Source of the DNA: [Empedobacter] haloabium
Lineage (GTDB): Bacteria > Pseudomonadota > Gammaproteobacteria > Burkholderiales > Burkholderiaceae_D
Assembly (NCBI GenBank): GCA_008011715.2
Contig: CP136508.1
Span: 1,426,001 to 1,490,000 of the forward strand
Length of the DNA stretch: 64,000 nucleotides
Direction: 5' to 3'
Shown: positions 1 through 6,945 of the stretch, piece by piece
Position numbering within the stretch: the first letter of the stretch is position 1
Layout: each line of letters begins with the position of its first letter
Program-made: the position numbers and the translations under genes
The notes under the pieces: generated by a model
Database searches by the model: none
Told to the model about the DNA's origin: nothing
The model's input: only the letters and a program-made list of their open reading frames with translations

Positions 1-80
1 CAGTTCTTGAAGTCCCGGAGGGCCTGCCCTTCGAGCTTGTAGAAGTGAGTTCCCTCTACGAGCGATACCCCTCCGTACAT
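1..80 (-). CDS. Partial small phage-type protein (runs off left edge)
   Basis: An open frame starts at an ATG overlapping the TGA of the upstream 51-aa gene (TGATG) and continues past the window edge. Only about 26 N-terminal residues are visible (MYGGVSLVEGTHFYKLEGQ...), and no family is recognised. The overlap suggests translational coupling with the two small genes upstream. A GGAGGGG motif lies a few codons inside the frame, so the true start is not certain. Confidence 0.45.
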   Translation of the reverse strand, partial: MYGGVSLVEGTHFYKLEGQALRDFKN

Positions 81-235
81 CACCGCAGATGCATCACCGG
101 CGTCAGGTGCCAGTTGCCAGCGCCACCGTCCACGCCCGGCATTTCGTCCACCAGCCGGGCGATCATGGCCACGTCCTCCGCGCGCACGTCGGCCCCAAAC
201 ATGTCGCGCCAGGCGACCACCGCGCCGTTCGCCAT
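80..235 (-). CDS. Small hypothetical protein (51 aa)
   Basis: The frame begins MANGAVVAWRDMFGADV and ends at a TGA that overlaps the next start by one base. It lies 3 bp downstream of the 35-aa gene and probably belongs to the same short operon. The protein is acidic, has no membrane segment or known motif, and is not recognised. Its existence rests on gene packing and coupling rather than on homology. Confidence 0.5.
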   Translation of the reverse strand: MANGAVVAWRDMFGADVRAEDVAMIARLVDEMPGVDGGAGNWHLTPVMHLR

Positions 236-238
236 GCC

Positions 239-346
239 TCAATGCGCCTGGCTGGCTTCGTCCAGCTGGCCGCGCGCCTCCTCGGTCAGCGCGCGGATCG
301 TGCTGGCGAGGCTCTGGGTCGCGCGCTCGTAGGTGATGGCTGCCAT
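239..346 (-). CDS. Very small hypothetical protein (35 aa)
   Basis: The ATG at 346 is preceded by AGAGGAA at good spacing, and the reading frame encodes a 35-residue amphipathic helical protein starting MAAITYERATQSLASTIRAL. It is the first gene of a leftward operon whose upstream DNA carries two perfect palindromes (407-423 and 427-436), likely operators. A longer upstream extension of the frame exists, but the ribosome-binding site supports this short form. Function unknown. Confidence 0.55.
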   Translation of the reverse strand: MAAITYERATQSLASTIRALTEEARGQLDEASQAH

Positions 347-406
347 AGTGTTCCTCTGTTGTCGTGCGGTCATCATCGCACTAGCGCGGCCAGGGCGGCA
401 CATGCA

Positions 407-436
407 TTCCGAACTGTTCGGAAACCGTTTCGAAAC
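407..436. promoter_or_regulatory. Two perfect palindromes, probable operator
   Basis: TTCCGAAC-T-GTTCGGAA (407-423) is a perfect 8+8 palindrome, and GTTTCGAAAC (427-436) follows 3 bp later. They lie 61-90 bp upstream of the start of the leftward small-gene operon, where a dimeric repressor would bind. The cognate protein is not known. The remainder of the 347-626 gap shows no other gene. Confidence 0.55.
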
Positions 437-626
437 TCCAGGCTGAAAGCACGCTAAGCCATTGATCGGAAAGCACTTTCTAGTTGCTATTCTGTTCAGA
501 AACTCTTTGTCTTCATTGGCCAAGTCACTGCTCGTGATGCTGTTGCAAATCGGGGCGATTGCGCCCGACCTAGAGCCGCATCAACGCTAGCCAAGGTCGA
601 TGGGCAGAATAGCGCCCAGGAGGCCA

Positions 627-815
627 ATGCAAACGAATACGTGGGGCCGGCGCGACCACCGCCGTGCCGAGCTGATAAACGACGTCCGGCGTGTGGACGT
701 GGACCGCCGAGCTGTCGCCCAGTTCTTGGCCGAAGTCGGCGTGCCCTTCCCAGTGATATGCCGGGTGATCAATGAGCCAACTCGCCGGCGCACGCTTACT
801 GATCTGCCACCCTGA
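627..815 (+). CDS. Small hypothetical protein (62 aa)
   Basis: A plus-strand frame encodes a basic 62-aa protein (MQTNTWGRRDHRRAELINDV...) ending in a Pro- and Arg-rich tail. AGGAGG lies only 3 bp before the ATG at 627, which is tight; an alternative ATG at 600 would add nine residues. It faces away from the leftward operon at 1-346. No family is recognised with certainty. The moderate confidence reflects the start ambiguity and the small size. Confidence 0.42.
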   Translation: MQTNTWGRRDHRRAELINDVRRVDVDRRAVAQFLAEVGVPFPVICRVINEPTRRRTLTDLPP

Positions 816-950
816 GTCGCCGCAGCCGAGCTATAGTATGTCCGACGAACCGCCATCTGCCAGATGACAATGATGATGCAGCAGCGTGTACTGCTATGAC
901 AAAACACATGTTTTGGGAGATGCTACGCCAAAAGCTACGCCGTTCGACTC

Positions 951-1868
951 ATGTTGATCCACATAAACTGGCGTATGATGAGCTTTTCCATCAAGGGCAT
1001 TCAGGTGAACTTTACTTCTGGTCCAGACATCGAATATTGGCTTAATCAGCTGAAGCTTATGCAAATGATGAGGGAGTGTGAAGCACCAAGATTCCTGAAG
1101 CCATTTCACTTGGCAACGCTAGCGCATATTCTGCGTCAGGAGGGTGTAGGGGCGCTCGCGCTGCCTAAGAAAGTCGGTGACTATGCCGACACAATGCAGC
1201 TCTGGGATGCCCTTGAGATTACGTCACCCTTTGGCCCCAAGAACCGCCAAGCGGCGGGGCGGTACTACCCAATTCAGCTCCTCCGTGACGAGACTCTTAT
1301 AGAAGAGTCAGCTGATGCCTTGAAGGAGCTTTTTCAGTCGGTATGCGATAGCCCGGAAACGTTAGACGGCGTCCACACGATGCTGCGCGAACTCATCGGA
1401 AATTGTTTTGCACACTCAGCGGTGAAAGACGGATTGTATGGTGTTATTTGCGCACAAGTTTGGCAGGGCGGGCGTAAAGCACAAATCGCGCTGTGTGACT
1501 CTGGTATCGGGATACGCGCCTCACTGTCCGAAAATGCGCTCTTGTTGGAAAAGCTGCAACACTCGAACAGTTGTGATTTAGCAACCGAATACGGCATCAC
1601 AAGCAAACCTGGGAAGGGCCACTCTGGCTACGGATTGGCCGTTGCACGCGGCCTGCTCCAGCAAAACTTGGGCATGCTGTACGTTCGGTCGGGCAATGAG
1701 GTTTTCAGAGTCTGTCGTGGGCGCGCTAGTAGCGCGACAGTTGCAGATCAATGGGCTGGTACGTTGCTTGTGATAGAGTGGGACCTTGACAACCCTGTTG
1801 ACATCTCAGCTTTATACGATAGTTTTCCGTTACCAGAGGGTGCCGATGATGACGACTTCGACTTTTAA
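951..1868 (+). CDS. GHKL-type ATP-binding protein (histidine-kinase-like ATPase)
   Basis: This 305-aa protein has the Bergerat-fold ATP-binding motifs in its C-terminal half: an N box (RELIGNCFAHS, Asn151), a G1 box (DSGIG, 183-187) and a G2 box (GHSGYGL, 223-229). There is no visible phosphoacceptor H box, transmembrane segment or receiver domain, so it is not a classical sensor kinase. The first 140 residues are unassigned. The next gene overlaps by 23 bp and encodes a STAS-like DUF4325 protein, a recurrent partner of such ATPases. Alternative starts exist at 975 and 978, and no strong ribosome-binding site marks any of them. GC is lower than in the core genome, consistent with transferred cargo. 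Function inferred only: an ATP-dependent signalling or accessory (possibly defence) module. Confidence 0.75.
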   Translation: MLIHINWRMMSFSIKGIQVNFTSGPDIEYWLNQLKLMQMMRECEAPRFLKPFHLATLAHILRQEGVGALALPKKVGDYADTMQLWDALEITSPFGPKNRQAAGRYYPIQLLRDETLIEESADALKELFQSVCDSPETLDGVHTMLRELIGNCFAHSAVKDGLYGVICAQVWQGGRKAQIALCDSGIGIRASLSENALLLEKLQHSNSCDLATEYGITSKPGKGHSGYGLAVARGLLQQNLGMLYVRSGNEVFRVCRGRASSATVADQWAGTLLVIEWDLDNPVDISALYDSFPLPEGADDDDFDF

Positions 1869-2151
1869 TGTAGACATAGCTCAGATAGCGTCCGAGTTGA
1901 CGACTCGGCCTGTTGGTGCAGCAGCACGTCATCAGCTTTTGGCGCTCTTGAACGAGCACACTTCCCTTCACATTGACTTTCACCACCGAAGCCTTACCCC
2001 TTCTTTTGCTGACGAGTGCATTGGCCAACTTGCCGCTCAGTTGGGACTTGAGCCGTTTAAGCATAGAGTTAAGTTGAAAAATCTAGCTGCGGCAAGCAAG
2101 CCGCTTGTGAAGCATGTGATTTTGACCCGCTGCCATGCGAACTCGGCTTAA
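1846..2151 (+). CDS. STAS-like DUF4325 protein
   Basis: A 101-aa protein carrying LHIDFHHRSLTPSFADECIG, the beta-strand plus 'S-x-S-F-A-D-E' segment characteristic of STAS-like DUF4325 proteins. The start at the first of two adjacent ATGs is chosen because CCAGAGGG lies about 5 bp upstream. It overlaps the 3' end of the GHKL-ATPase gene by 23 bp, so the two are almost certainly co-translated. STAS-like proteins paired with GHKL ATPases are thought to act as partner or antagonist modules, as in anti-sigma/anti-anti-sigma pairs. The actual target is unknown. Confidence 0.7.
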   Translation: MMTTSTFNVDIAQIASELTTRPVGAAARHQLLALLNEHTSLHIDFHHRSLTPSFADECIGQLAAQLGLEPFKHRVKLKNLAAASKPLVKHVILTRCHANSA

Positions 2152-2208
2152 TCGACCTCAGTATTATGTTACAGGGTCGTGCCCTTACAAACTCAGCTCA
2201 AGTTCCGC

Positions 2209-2878
2209 ATGTGCGGACGATTGGACCAAAATGACCTGCCCCGGCTGTTGAACGATTTCGCGGGACGGATGAGCTAGTGAACCGCATCGCGGCGGCGCCG
2301 TTATGGAATGTCGTGCCCACGACCGCGTGTCCGCTCTTCGCCGCGACGGCGGCATGCTCGTCATCGACGACGTCCACTGGGGATATCAGCCGTGTTGGGC
2401 GAAGGGCAAGATCCCGGTCGCGATCAACACGCGCCGCGAGAAGATCACTGGGGAGTACTGGGCCGGCTTGCTGAAAGTTGGCTGTGTCATCGTTCCCGCC
2501 GATGGCTGGTACGAATGGACCGGTGACAATGGCGAAAAGCAGCCGTGGCATATCCACCGCGGCGACGGCGGCGCGCTGTACTTCGCCGGCCTGGCGGGCG
2601 CCACGCGACCGGACGACGAGCACAAGCCCGCTGAGGGCTTTACGATCGTCACCGACGACGCCCAGGGCGGCATGGTCGACGTGCACGACCGGCGCCCCAT
2701 CGTCTTTACCGCCGAGGACGCGAAAGTCTGGCTTGACCCTGAGACCTCGCCCGAACACGCAGAGCAACTGGCGCGCGAGGCCGCGCTGGGACCGGAACAG
2801 TTCGAGTGGTTCCGCGTGAACCGGGCCGTGGGCAATATACGCAATCAGGGCCCTAAATTGGTCGAACGCGTGGACTGA
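2209..2878 (+). pseudogene. SRAP (YedK/HMCES-like) gene broken by two frameshifts
   Basis: SRAP proteins form a DNA-protein crosslink with abasic sites through Cys2. The expected start MCGRLDQNDLPRLLNDF is present at 2209, with Cys2, but this frame stops at 2275-2277. The conserved 'APLWNVVPT' block continues in another frame (about 2265-2325), and the rest of the domain is in a third frame from about 2326 to 2878. That last part includes GWYEWTG (the family's W-x-E-W region), FTIVTDDA, VHDRRPIV and the C-terminal NRAVGNIRNQGP. Two indels are therefore needed to explain it. Either the gene is decayed or the assembly contains two errors. The downstream frame could in principle be translated from an internal ATG at 2303, but it would lack Cys2. 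Confidence 0.8.
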
Positions 2879-2989
2879 CCCGCCAGCGCGACCGTGCTGC
2901 AGACGTTGTACTGCACGGCCCGCTGGACAGGCTGGCCAGCTGTGCCCAAGTGAAGTCAAAGCATGGAAGGGAGGAAGCCAGTGGGAGAA

Positions 2990-3259
2990 ATGAACAAGCA
3001 GCAGATATGCGCTGCCTTGGGCGTCAGCGAGTCGACGATCAGGCGGCTTGAGCAGGCGGGTTTGCCCTATACACCGGTAGGAAAGCGTGCAAAACGCTAC
3101 GACCTTGACGAGTGCAAGACGTGGCTGAGACAGAATGAGTCTGCGCTAGCCGGCCCGGCAAAAATCTTGGGTCCGGCAGCAAGGATCAAGCCTGCGGACC
3201 CTGCATTTCTCGAGTCATGCGGCCGGATGCGGCTGCGCGTAACGCCCAGTCCCAAGTAG
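2990..3259 (+). CDS. Excisionase-like helix-turn-helix protein
   Basis: An 89-aa protein whose N-terminal half (NKQQICAALGVSESTIRRLE, then PYTPVGKRAKRYDLDECKTW) matches the MerR/Xis-type winged helix: a recognition helix followed by a 'K-R-Y-x-x-x-E-x-x-x-W' wing. Such proteins direct excision or act as small regulators in integrated elements. A start at 2963 (MEGRKPV...) is possible; GGGAG just before the ATG at 2990 favours the shorter form. It converges with the AlpA-like gene at 3281-3547. Confidence 0.6.
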   Translation: MNKQQICAALGVSESTIRRLEQAGLPYTPVGKRAKRYDLDECKTWLRQNESALAGPAKILGPAARIKPADPAFLESCGRMRLRVTPSPK

Positions 3260-3280
3260 TCGCAGGTGTCTCGAGCCGGG

Positions 3281-3547
3281 CTAGTGTTTGTCACGGTATC
3301 CTTCTGTCCACTTGATGACTTCGACCGCGCGGTAGAGCGGATGCGTGCGGCCGTTCTTAGTTGGCAGCCGAATAGCCTTAGGGAAACTCGGCAGGCAGGC
3401 CATGCGCTCCCGGACAGTCTGCGGATCGCGCTTTAGGTAAGCCGCAATGGTCGCGATGTCCCACAAGTCGATAGACAGGGGGATGACAGGTTTCGTGTGT
3501 TCGGCCAATGCGGCGGCTAGGCGGTCAATAAGGTCTGCGTCTGACAT
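3281..3547 (-). CDS. AlpA-like DNA-binding regulator
   Basis: An 88-aa protein with an N-terminal helix and then DLWDIATIAAYLKRDPQTVR followed by PSFPKAIRLP and a terminal 'LYRAVEVIKW', the layout of AlpA/excisionase helix-turn-helix proteins. The ATG at 3547 has GAGGAG six bases upstream; the upstream extension of the frame lacks support. In P4-like elements AlpA activates integrase or excision functions. This is the second AlpA-type gene of the element (the other is at 18307-18519), so either one could serve as the excisionase. Confidence 0.6.
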   Translation of the reverse strand: MSDADLIDRLAAALAEHTKPVIPLSIDLWDIATIAAYLKRDPQTVRERMACLPSFPKAIRLPTKNGRTHPLYRAVEVIKWTEGYRDKH

Positions 3548-3908
3548 TGCGGGCTCCTCTATATCACCCGCCTGCGGTCGCTGGCGGTGCTGGGAAGTGT
3601 CCGCCGGCCCGCACGGGTATGGCAATAGTGCCCTGTACGCGACGATGGCAGACATCAGCAGGGTCTGTAATTCTCACCATGCCTCCCGGTGTCCCAATGT
3701 CGACTGCATGCTCTGTTGATTGTGGGGCGAGTACGCAGCCTGACGCTTCTCTTGAAGAAGTTTGTCGACGTACAAACTGGCTATCCCTCCTGGCGTAACA
3801 ATCACTCGGCTCGCGCAGCGAACGAGGCCTTCCTACGGACTTTGATTTACCTTGATGACTTCCTACGGTCTTTGAAACACCTTGAAATACCTTGATATAC
3901 CTTGATGT
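3548..3908. other. Gene-free stretch with promoter space and repeats
   Basis: No convincing gene lies between the AlpA-like gene and the 312-aa gene. The right half contains a two-copy 30-bp tandem repeat and an array of 10-bp-spaced ACCTTGAT motifs, listed separately. The left part must hold the promoter for the leftward AlpA-like gene, but no clear -35/-10 pair can be assigned. Confidence 0.5.
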
Positions 3909-3920
3909 CTACACCTTGCT
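3830..3920. repeat. Iteron-like direct repeats
   Basis: TTCCTACGG-CTTTGA occurs at 3830 and 3860 as two 30-bp tandem units. Within and after them ACCTTGA(T/A) occurs at 3849, 3879, 3889 and 3899, with a variant ACCTTGCT at 3913; three copies are spaced exactly 10 bp. Helically phased short repeats next to a winged-helix protein gene resemble replication iterons or a multi-site operator. Confidence 0.6.
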
Positions 3921-4847
3921 CTTTTCGAACATTAGCCTTGCGCTGCTCACTTTCTCCTTTAAGCCTGCATGCCAGGCTCCAGTGTTAGCCGTGTGCGCAC
4001 GCAGACGCATGCGAAAAATCCCAAACAACTCGGCAGACTTCTGATGTCGATAGACGGGTAGTACGTAGTCATGTTGCTCTAGTAGCGCTTCACCGCCGGG
4101 CAGGTTGGTTCCGACCAAATCTTGAGCGATCCAGTTAAGGCTGGACTCCTCTGGATCAGGGCCATCCACGGGAAACAGAATCTCCGCATCTGGCGATGCT
4201 GACTCGAATAGGTAAGCGGCTTCCTGGATCAGCCCCATTTCCTGCAGAATACTGACCCGTTGGAAAAATGGCCCGCCTCGATTATCGTCCTCACCTAGAT
4301 GTGCCTTAGTTACTTCTGTGGACCATGAAACCCATGTATTTGCATCAGTAAACCCAAGATAGACCATGCTGCCGACGTCCCGGCAAACTTTCTTCTCGTA
4401 TTTCCGGTAGTAAACGTCCCGCGAGATCCCTCCATCTGCTGCCAGGTTCTGGGCATGGTAAAGCTCAACGAACAGGCGAAGGGTCATAACGTCCTGGGTC
4501 TGGCGAACCCGATGCACGACCGGTTCCTCTCCAGCCAGCGGAATAACGATGTTCTTCGGCAGCCAGATCCTGTCTTCGGAGATATTCAGCTTGTAGCGCG
4601 GCCGGGCCTTAGTGGAACTCTCCGCCAGTGTGATCAGTCCTGCCTTTAGCAGTTGTTCAATGGCTGGCTTGGCACGCTCCCACCGAATGCCGCCATACTC
4701 TTGCACAGAGTTGGCGGACCAGGCCGTGGTCTGGTTATCCCGACCCGTCCCGCATGCCAGAACTAAAAAGGCAACGGCCGAATTTAATCCGACCCCGCAA
4801 GCTTGGCGCCACTCAGCCAAGCCGATAGCAAAAAAACCTGTCTTCAT
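3909..4847 (-). CDS. Winged-helix-containing hypothetical protein, possible replication or regulatory protein
   Basis: A 312-aa protein with a well-placed GAGGGAA ribosome-binding site. Residues about 20-75 (SAVAFLVLACGT... then SANSVQEYGGIRWERAKPAI, QLLKAGLI) look like a winged-helix domain of the type found in phage replication and plasmid-control proteins. The remaining 230 residues are unassigned. Iteron-like repeats lie immediately downstream (3830-3920) and nested inverted repeats immediately upstream (4879-4935). This setting suggests a DNA-binding initiator or regulator, but that is inference. Confidence 0.6.
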   Translation of the reverse strand: MKTGFFAIGLAEWRQACGVGLNSAVAFLVLACGTGRDNQTTAWSANSVQEYGGIRWERAKPAIEQLLKAGLITLAESSTKARPRYKLNISEDRIWLPKNIVIPLAGEEPVVHRVRQTQDVMTLRLFVELYHAQNLAADGGISRDVYYRKYEKKVCRDVGSMVYLGFTDANTWVSWSTEVTKAHLGEDDNRGGPFFQRVSILQEMGLIQEAAYLFESASPDAEILFPVDGPDPEESSLNWIAQDLVGTNLPGGEALLEQHDYVLPVYRHQKSAELFGIFRMRLRAHTANTGAWHAGLKEKVSSARLMFEKSKV

Positions 4848-4878
4848 AGCGTTCCCTCAAACGCACCTTAAAGCTGGA

Positions 4879-4935
4879 GGCAATGCCAGGGTGGTAAGGG
4901 GACCACCTTTTCGCCCGCTAAAGCTAGGCATTGCC
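4879..4935. promoter_or_regulatory. Nested inverted repeats upstream of the winged-helix gene
   Basis: GGCAATGCC (4879-4887) and its exact reverse complement GGCATTGCC (4927-4935) flank a second hairpin, GGTGGT-AAGGGG-ACCACC (4890-4907). AAAGCT also precedes each outer arm. The structure lies 32-88 bp before the start of the 312-aa gene, where operators or a leader hairpin would act. Confidence 0.55.
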
Positions 4936-5042
4936 AAACCTTCATGCCGGATACCGGCCAGTGTCACTCTTCTGTATTCTGCGCTCGAGTATGCGCCTTG
5001 TCTTCAAGAAATGGGTCAGAACCGCGGCACACTTGATCAGGA

Positions 5043-5267
5043 CTACTGCGCGAAGCTGCTCATTCTCGGCAGATTTTTGCATTCCGGTGCACAAGAGCTC
5101 CTGGCTGCGATGTCAACGGCAAGCCGCAACGCTTGGCGCGCTTGGTACTCGGCCCGCTGCAGCTGTTTGTCGCTCCTGTCGCCGATCGCCGCTTTCTCGG
5201 CATCGCGCCAGAGCTGCGCGTAGTGGGCGATCCGCTCGATGGCGGTAGCGTGCACGACGGCGCTCAT
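5043..5267 (-). CDS. Small hypothetical protein, last gene of a coupled cluster (74 aa)
   Basis: The ATG at 5267 is preceded by GGAGG and overlaps the stop of the 82-aa gene by four bases (ATGA), so translation is probably coupled. The product (MSAVVHATAIERIAHYAQLW...) is predicted helical, with two cysteines near the C terminus (SSCAPECK). It does not share the conserved core of its neighbours. No family is recognised. Confidence 0.6.
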   Translation of the reverse strand: MSAVVHATAIERIAHYAQLWRDAEKAAIGDRSDKQLQRAEYQARQALRLAVDIAARSSCAPECKNLPRMSSFAQ

Positions 5268-5512
5268 GCGTACCTCCGAACCGCCGGGCGCAGCCGCAGC
5301 TGCTCGACCACCGCCGTCGGCGCGGGCATAGCGGCGCCCAGCATCCGGACGGCCGCCGTGGCCAGCTGCAGGAGCTGCTTCCGCTCGTTGGCCGCCATAG
5401 CTGGGCCCGGCCCGTGCACCAGCTGCATGCAGACGTCGAACGTGAGCGCGGCGAACTCGGCGCTGGAGGTGCTGACTGCACAATTTTCTGCAATCAGATC
5501 GCGGGGGCTCAT
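5264..5512 (-). CDS. Small helical protein, paralog A of the cluster (82 aa)
   Basis: Contains FAALTFDVCMQLVHGPG and ANERKQLLQLATAAVRMLG, which are closely echoed in the 120-aa neighbour (FAALVLDVCNGVQTCLQLVH, NTERERLLLLATASARLLG). GGGAGG precedes the ATG, and the gene overlaps both neighbours by ATGA. The arrangement indicates tandem duplication and co-translation. No known domain is recognised. Confidence 0.65.
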   Translation of the reverse strand: MSPRDLIAENCAVSTSSAEFAALTFDVCMQLVHGPGPAMAANERKQLLQLATAAVRMLGAAMPAPTAVVEQLRLRPAVRRYA

Positions 5513-5748
5513 GTCCGCCTCCCGGTCGTGGTGGCCTTTCGTGCCTGGGTCACGATCGCCAGCACCGGGCGCTGCGCCGTGGCCGCCAGCACAGGAACCG
5601 CGGCCGGCCCGCTGTCGACCAGCTGCAGGGCGGGGCGCCGCGCCCGCCGCACGCGGTCGAACTCGTGGCGCAGAATCGCCAGCACATAGCGCCGGCCATC
5701 CGCATCAATCGCGTCGAACATCTGGGCCATTCGCTCCCGCTGGCTCAT
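5509..5748 (-). CDS. Small basic hypothetical protein (79 aa)
   Basis: Begins MSQRERMAQMFDAIDADGRR and has an arginine-rich central helix (LRHEFDRVRRARRPALQLV). It overlaps both neighbours by ATGA. It does not show the core shared by its neighbours. Unknown function; a nucleic-acid contact is possible given the basic helix, but this is speculative. Confidence 0.6.
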   Translation of the reverse strand: MSQRERMAQMFDAIDADGRRYVLAILRHEFDRVRRARRPALQLVDSGPAAVPVLAATAQRPVLAIVTQARKATTTGRRT

Positions 5749-6107
5749 CGCACACCCCCATTCGTCCCCGCCGCGGCTGTGCGTGCCCGGTCGTTCAACA
5801 GGTCGACGCTATCGGACGCGCGGTTGCCCAGCAGTCGTGCGGATGCTGTAGCCAGCAGCAACAGGCGTTCCCTCTCCGTGTTGCTAAGTAGTGGCTGATC
5901 TTCGCCTCCCCAGCTACGCGCGTGCAGCGCCAAGTCGGTCGTATGCACCAGCTGCAGGCAGGTCTGCACGCCGTTGCACACGTCCAGCACCAGCGCGGCG
6001 AAATGTGCATCCCGGTCGTGGTCGCCCACGTTCGGTACCCACGAGAATGGCTGATGGATCGGTCGGGCTTCCGCCGTCGGCTCGGCATTGCTCTCCGGGG
6101 CGTTCAT
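5745..6107 (-). CDS. Small helical protein, paralog B of the cluster (120 aa)
   Basis: A 120-aa protein with a polar N terminus followed by the shared core FAALVLDVCNGVQTCLQLVH and LSNTERERLLLLATASARLL. The core is nearly the same as in the 82-aa protein downstream and more distantly related to the two proteins upstream. It overlaps the flanking genes by ATGA. The repeated architecture suggests duplication and divergence within the element. Function unknown. Confidence 0.65.
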   Translation of the reverse strand: MNAPESNAEPTAEARPIHQPFSWVPNVGDHDRDAHFAALVLDVCNGVQTCLQLVHTTDLALHARSWGGEDQPLLSNTERERLLLLATASARLLGNRASDSVDLLNDRARTAAAGTNGGVR

Positions 6108-6442
6108 GGTTGTTCCCCGGTTTGGGGTGCCTCATTGTAGCGGGCCGCCCGCAGCTCCACGTGGTCGCGCATCTGCTCGCAGATCGTGGCGGCCATGATG
6201 ACCAGCTGGCCCTCGGCCGTTGCGCTGAGCGGCGGCAGGCTGCCCGCCACGCCTGGCTCGTATTCGTCACGGAGTGCGCCATTGCTGGCGACGATTCGCA
6301 GCACGACGCCCAGGCCGCTGAGAATCTGGTGCGCGCGGTTCAGGTCCTGCATCAGGCGGCCCGCATCGTTGGCGGCCGCGATCGTCTCATCAAAGAATAT
6401 GCCGCACTCCTGCTCGAGCACGTGGACTGGACGGGCGCTCAT
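6104..6442 (-). CDS. Small helical protein, paralog C of the cluster (112 aa)
   Basis: Shows the pattern LSATAEGQLVIMAATICEQM, which aligns with the 'L-x-x-x-E-R-x-x-L-L-x-L-A' core of the neighbouring proteins, preceded by a helical N-terminal region (LMQDLNRAHQILSGLGVVL). ATGA overlaps join it to both neighbours. No known family is assigned, and the relationship to paralogs A and B is weaker but positionally consistent. Confidence 0.6.
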   Translation of the reverse strand: MSARPVHVLEQECGIFFDETIAAANDAGRLMQDLNRAHQILSGLGVVLRIVASNGALRDEYEPGVAGSLPPLSATAEGQLVIMAATICEQMRDHVELRAARYNEAPQTGEQP

Positions 6443-6759
6443 TGCCGGCCCCCTGCCATGTCAGCAGCGATGATATCGAGCATTTCGTCGGCCTCGTTGG
6501 CCAGCTGGCGGGCCAGCCACAGCAGATTGTCCTGCTGCGCGGGCTGGAGCCGGGCGAAATGGGGATCGTCCACCCCGCCGATCAGCTGCAGCAGGCCGCT
6601 CAACTGGCTGCTGCGCATGCTGGCATGGTTCAGCGCCTCGCCGCGCTTGACCAGTTGGATGCCGTAGGGTGTGTCGACACCCCCGACGTATTGTGATGGC
6701 TCAATGCCATCTTTTTCCCCCACTACCGATGTTTTCGTGTTAATGTTCGCTTCGTGCAT
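6439..6759 (-). CDS. Small helical protein, first gene of the coupled cluster (106 aa)
   Basis: The ATG at 6759 has TAGGAGAG six bases upstream, the strongest ribosome-binding site of the cluster. The C-terminal half (RLQPAQQDNLLWLARQLANE) matches the shared core of the downstream proteins. The 5' part of the gene contains a perfect copy of the ATGGC-TCAAT-GCCAT operator (6696-6710), so the repressor may bind inside this gene. Function unknown. Confidence 0.65.
   Translation of the reverse strand: MHEANINTKTSVVGEKDGIEPSQYVGGVDTPYGIQLVKRGEALNHASMRSSQLSGLLQLIGGVDDPHFARLQPAQQDNLLWLARQLANEADEMLDIIAADMAGGRQ
6696..6710. promoter_or_regulatory. Intragenic operator copy (ATGGC-N5-GCCAT)
   Basis: ATGGCTCAATGCCAT, identical to the copy at 7185-7199 upstream of the rightward RHH gene. 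It lies about 50 bp inside the first gene of the leftward small-gene operon, which suggests roadblock or auxiliary repression. Confidence 0.6.
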
Positions 6760-6861
6760 GTGTCTCTCCTAAGGGCGCACTTGTCCACACCGGTCAGCAA
6801 CGTCTCGCACACGTTCTGGCCAGCAACTCCCGGTACCGCCGGGCGCGGTTGCAAAGAAACT

Positions 6862-6891
6862 CAAGGGGTCAGCCTGCCAGCTGGCCCTTTG
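6862..6891. terminator. Probable bidirectional terminator
   Basis: CAAGGGGTCAGC / GCTGGCCCTTTG arms (12 bp, two imperfect pairs) enclose a 6-base loop. GTTTTTC follows on the plus strand, and TTGAGTTTCTTTG follows on the minus strand. It sits between the leftward RHH repressor gene and the operon beginning at 6759, so it probably separates the two leftward transcripts. Confidence 0.55.
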
Positions 6892-6945
6892 TTTTTCTGG
6901 TCTTTGTCTACGTCATATCTGCCTTGTCTATGTTGGCTTCGGCCG

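Noticed and set aside
3830..3920. CRISPR array
   Set aside because: Repeats are short (10 and 30 bp), adjacent without spacers, and no cas gene is nearby.
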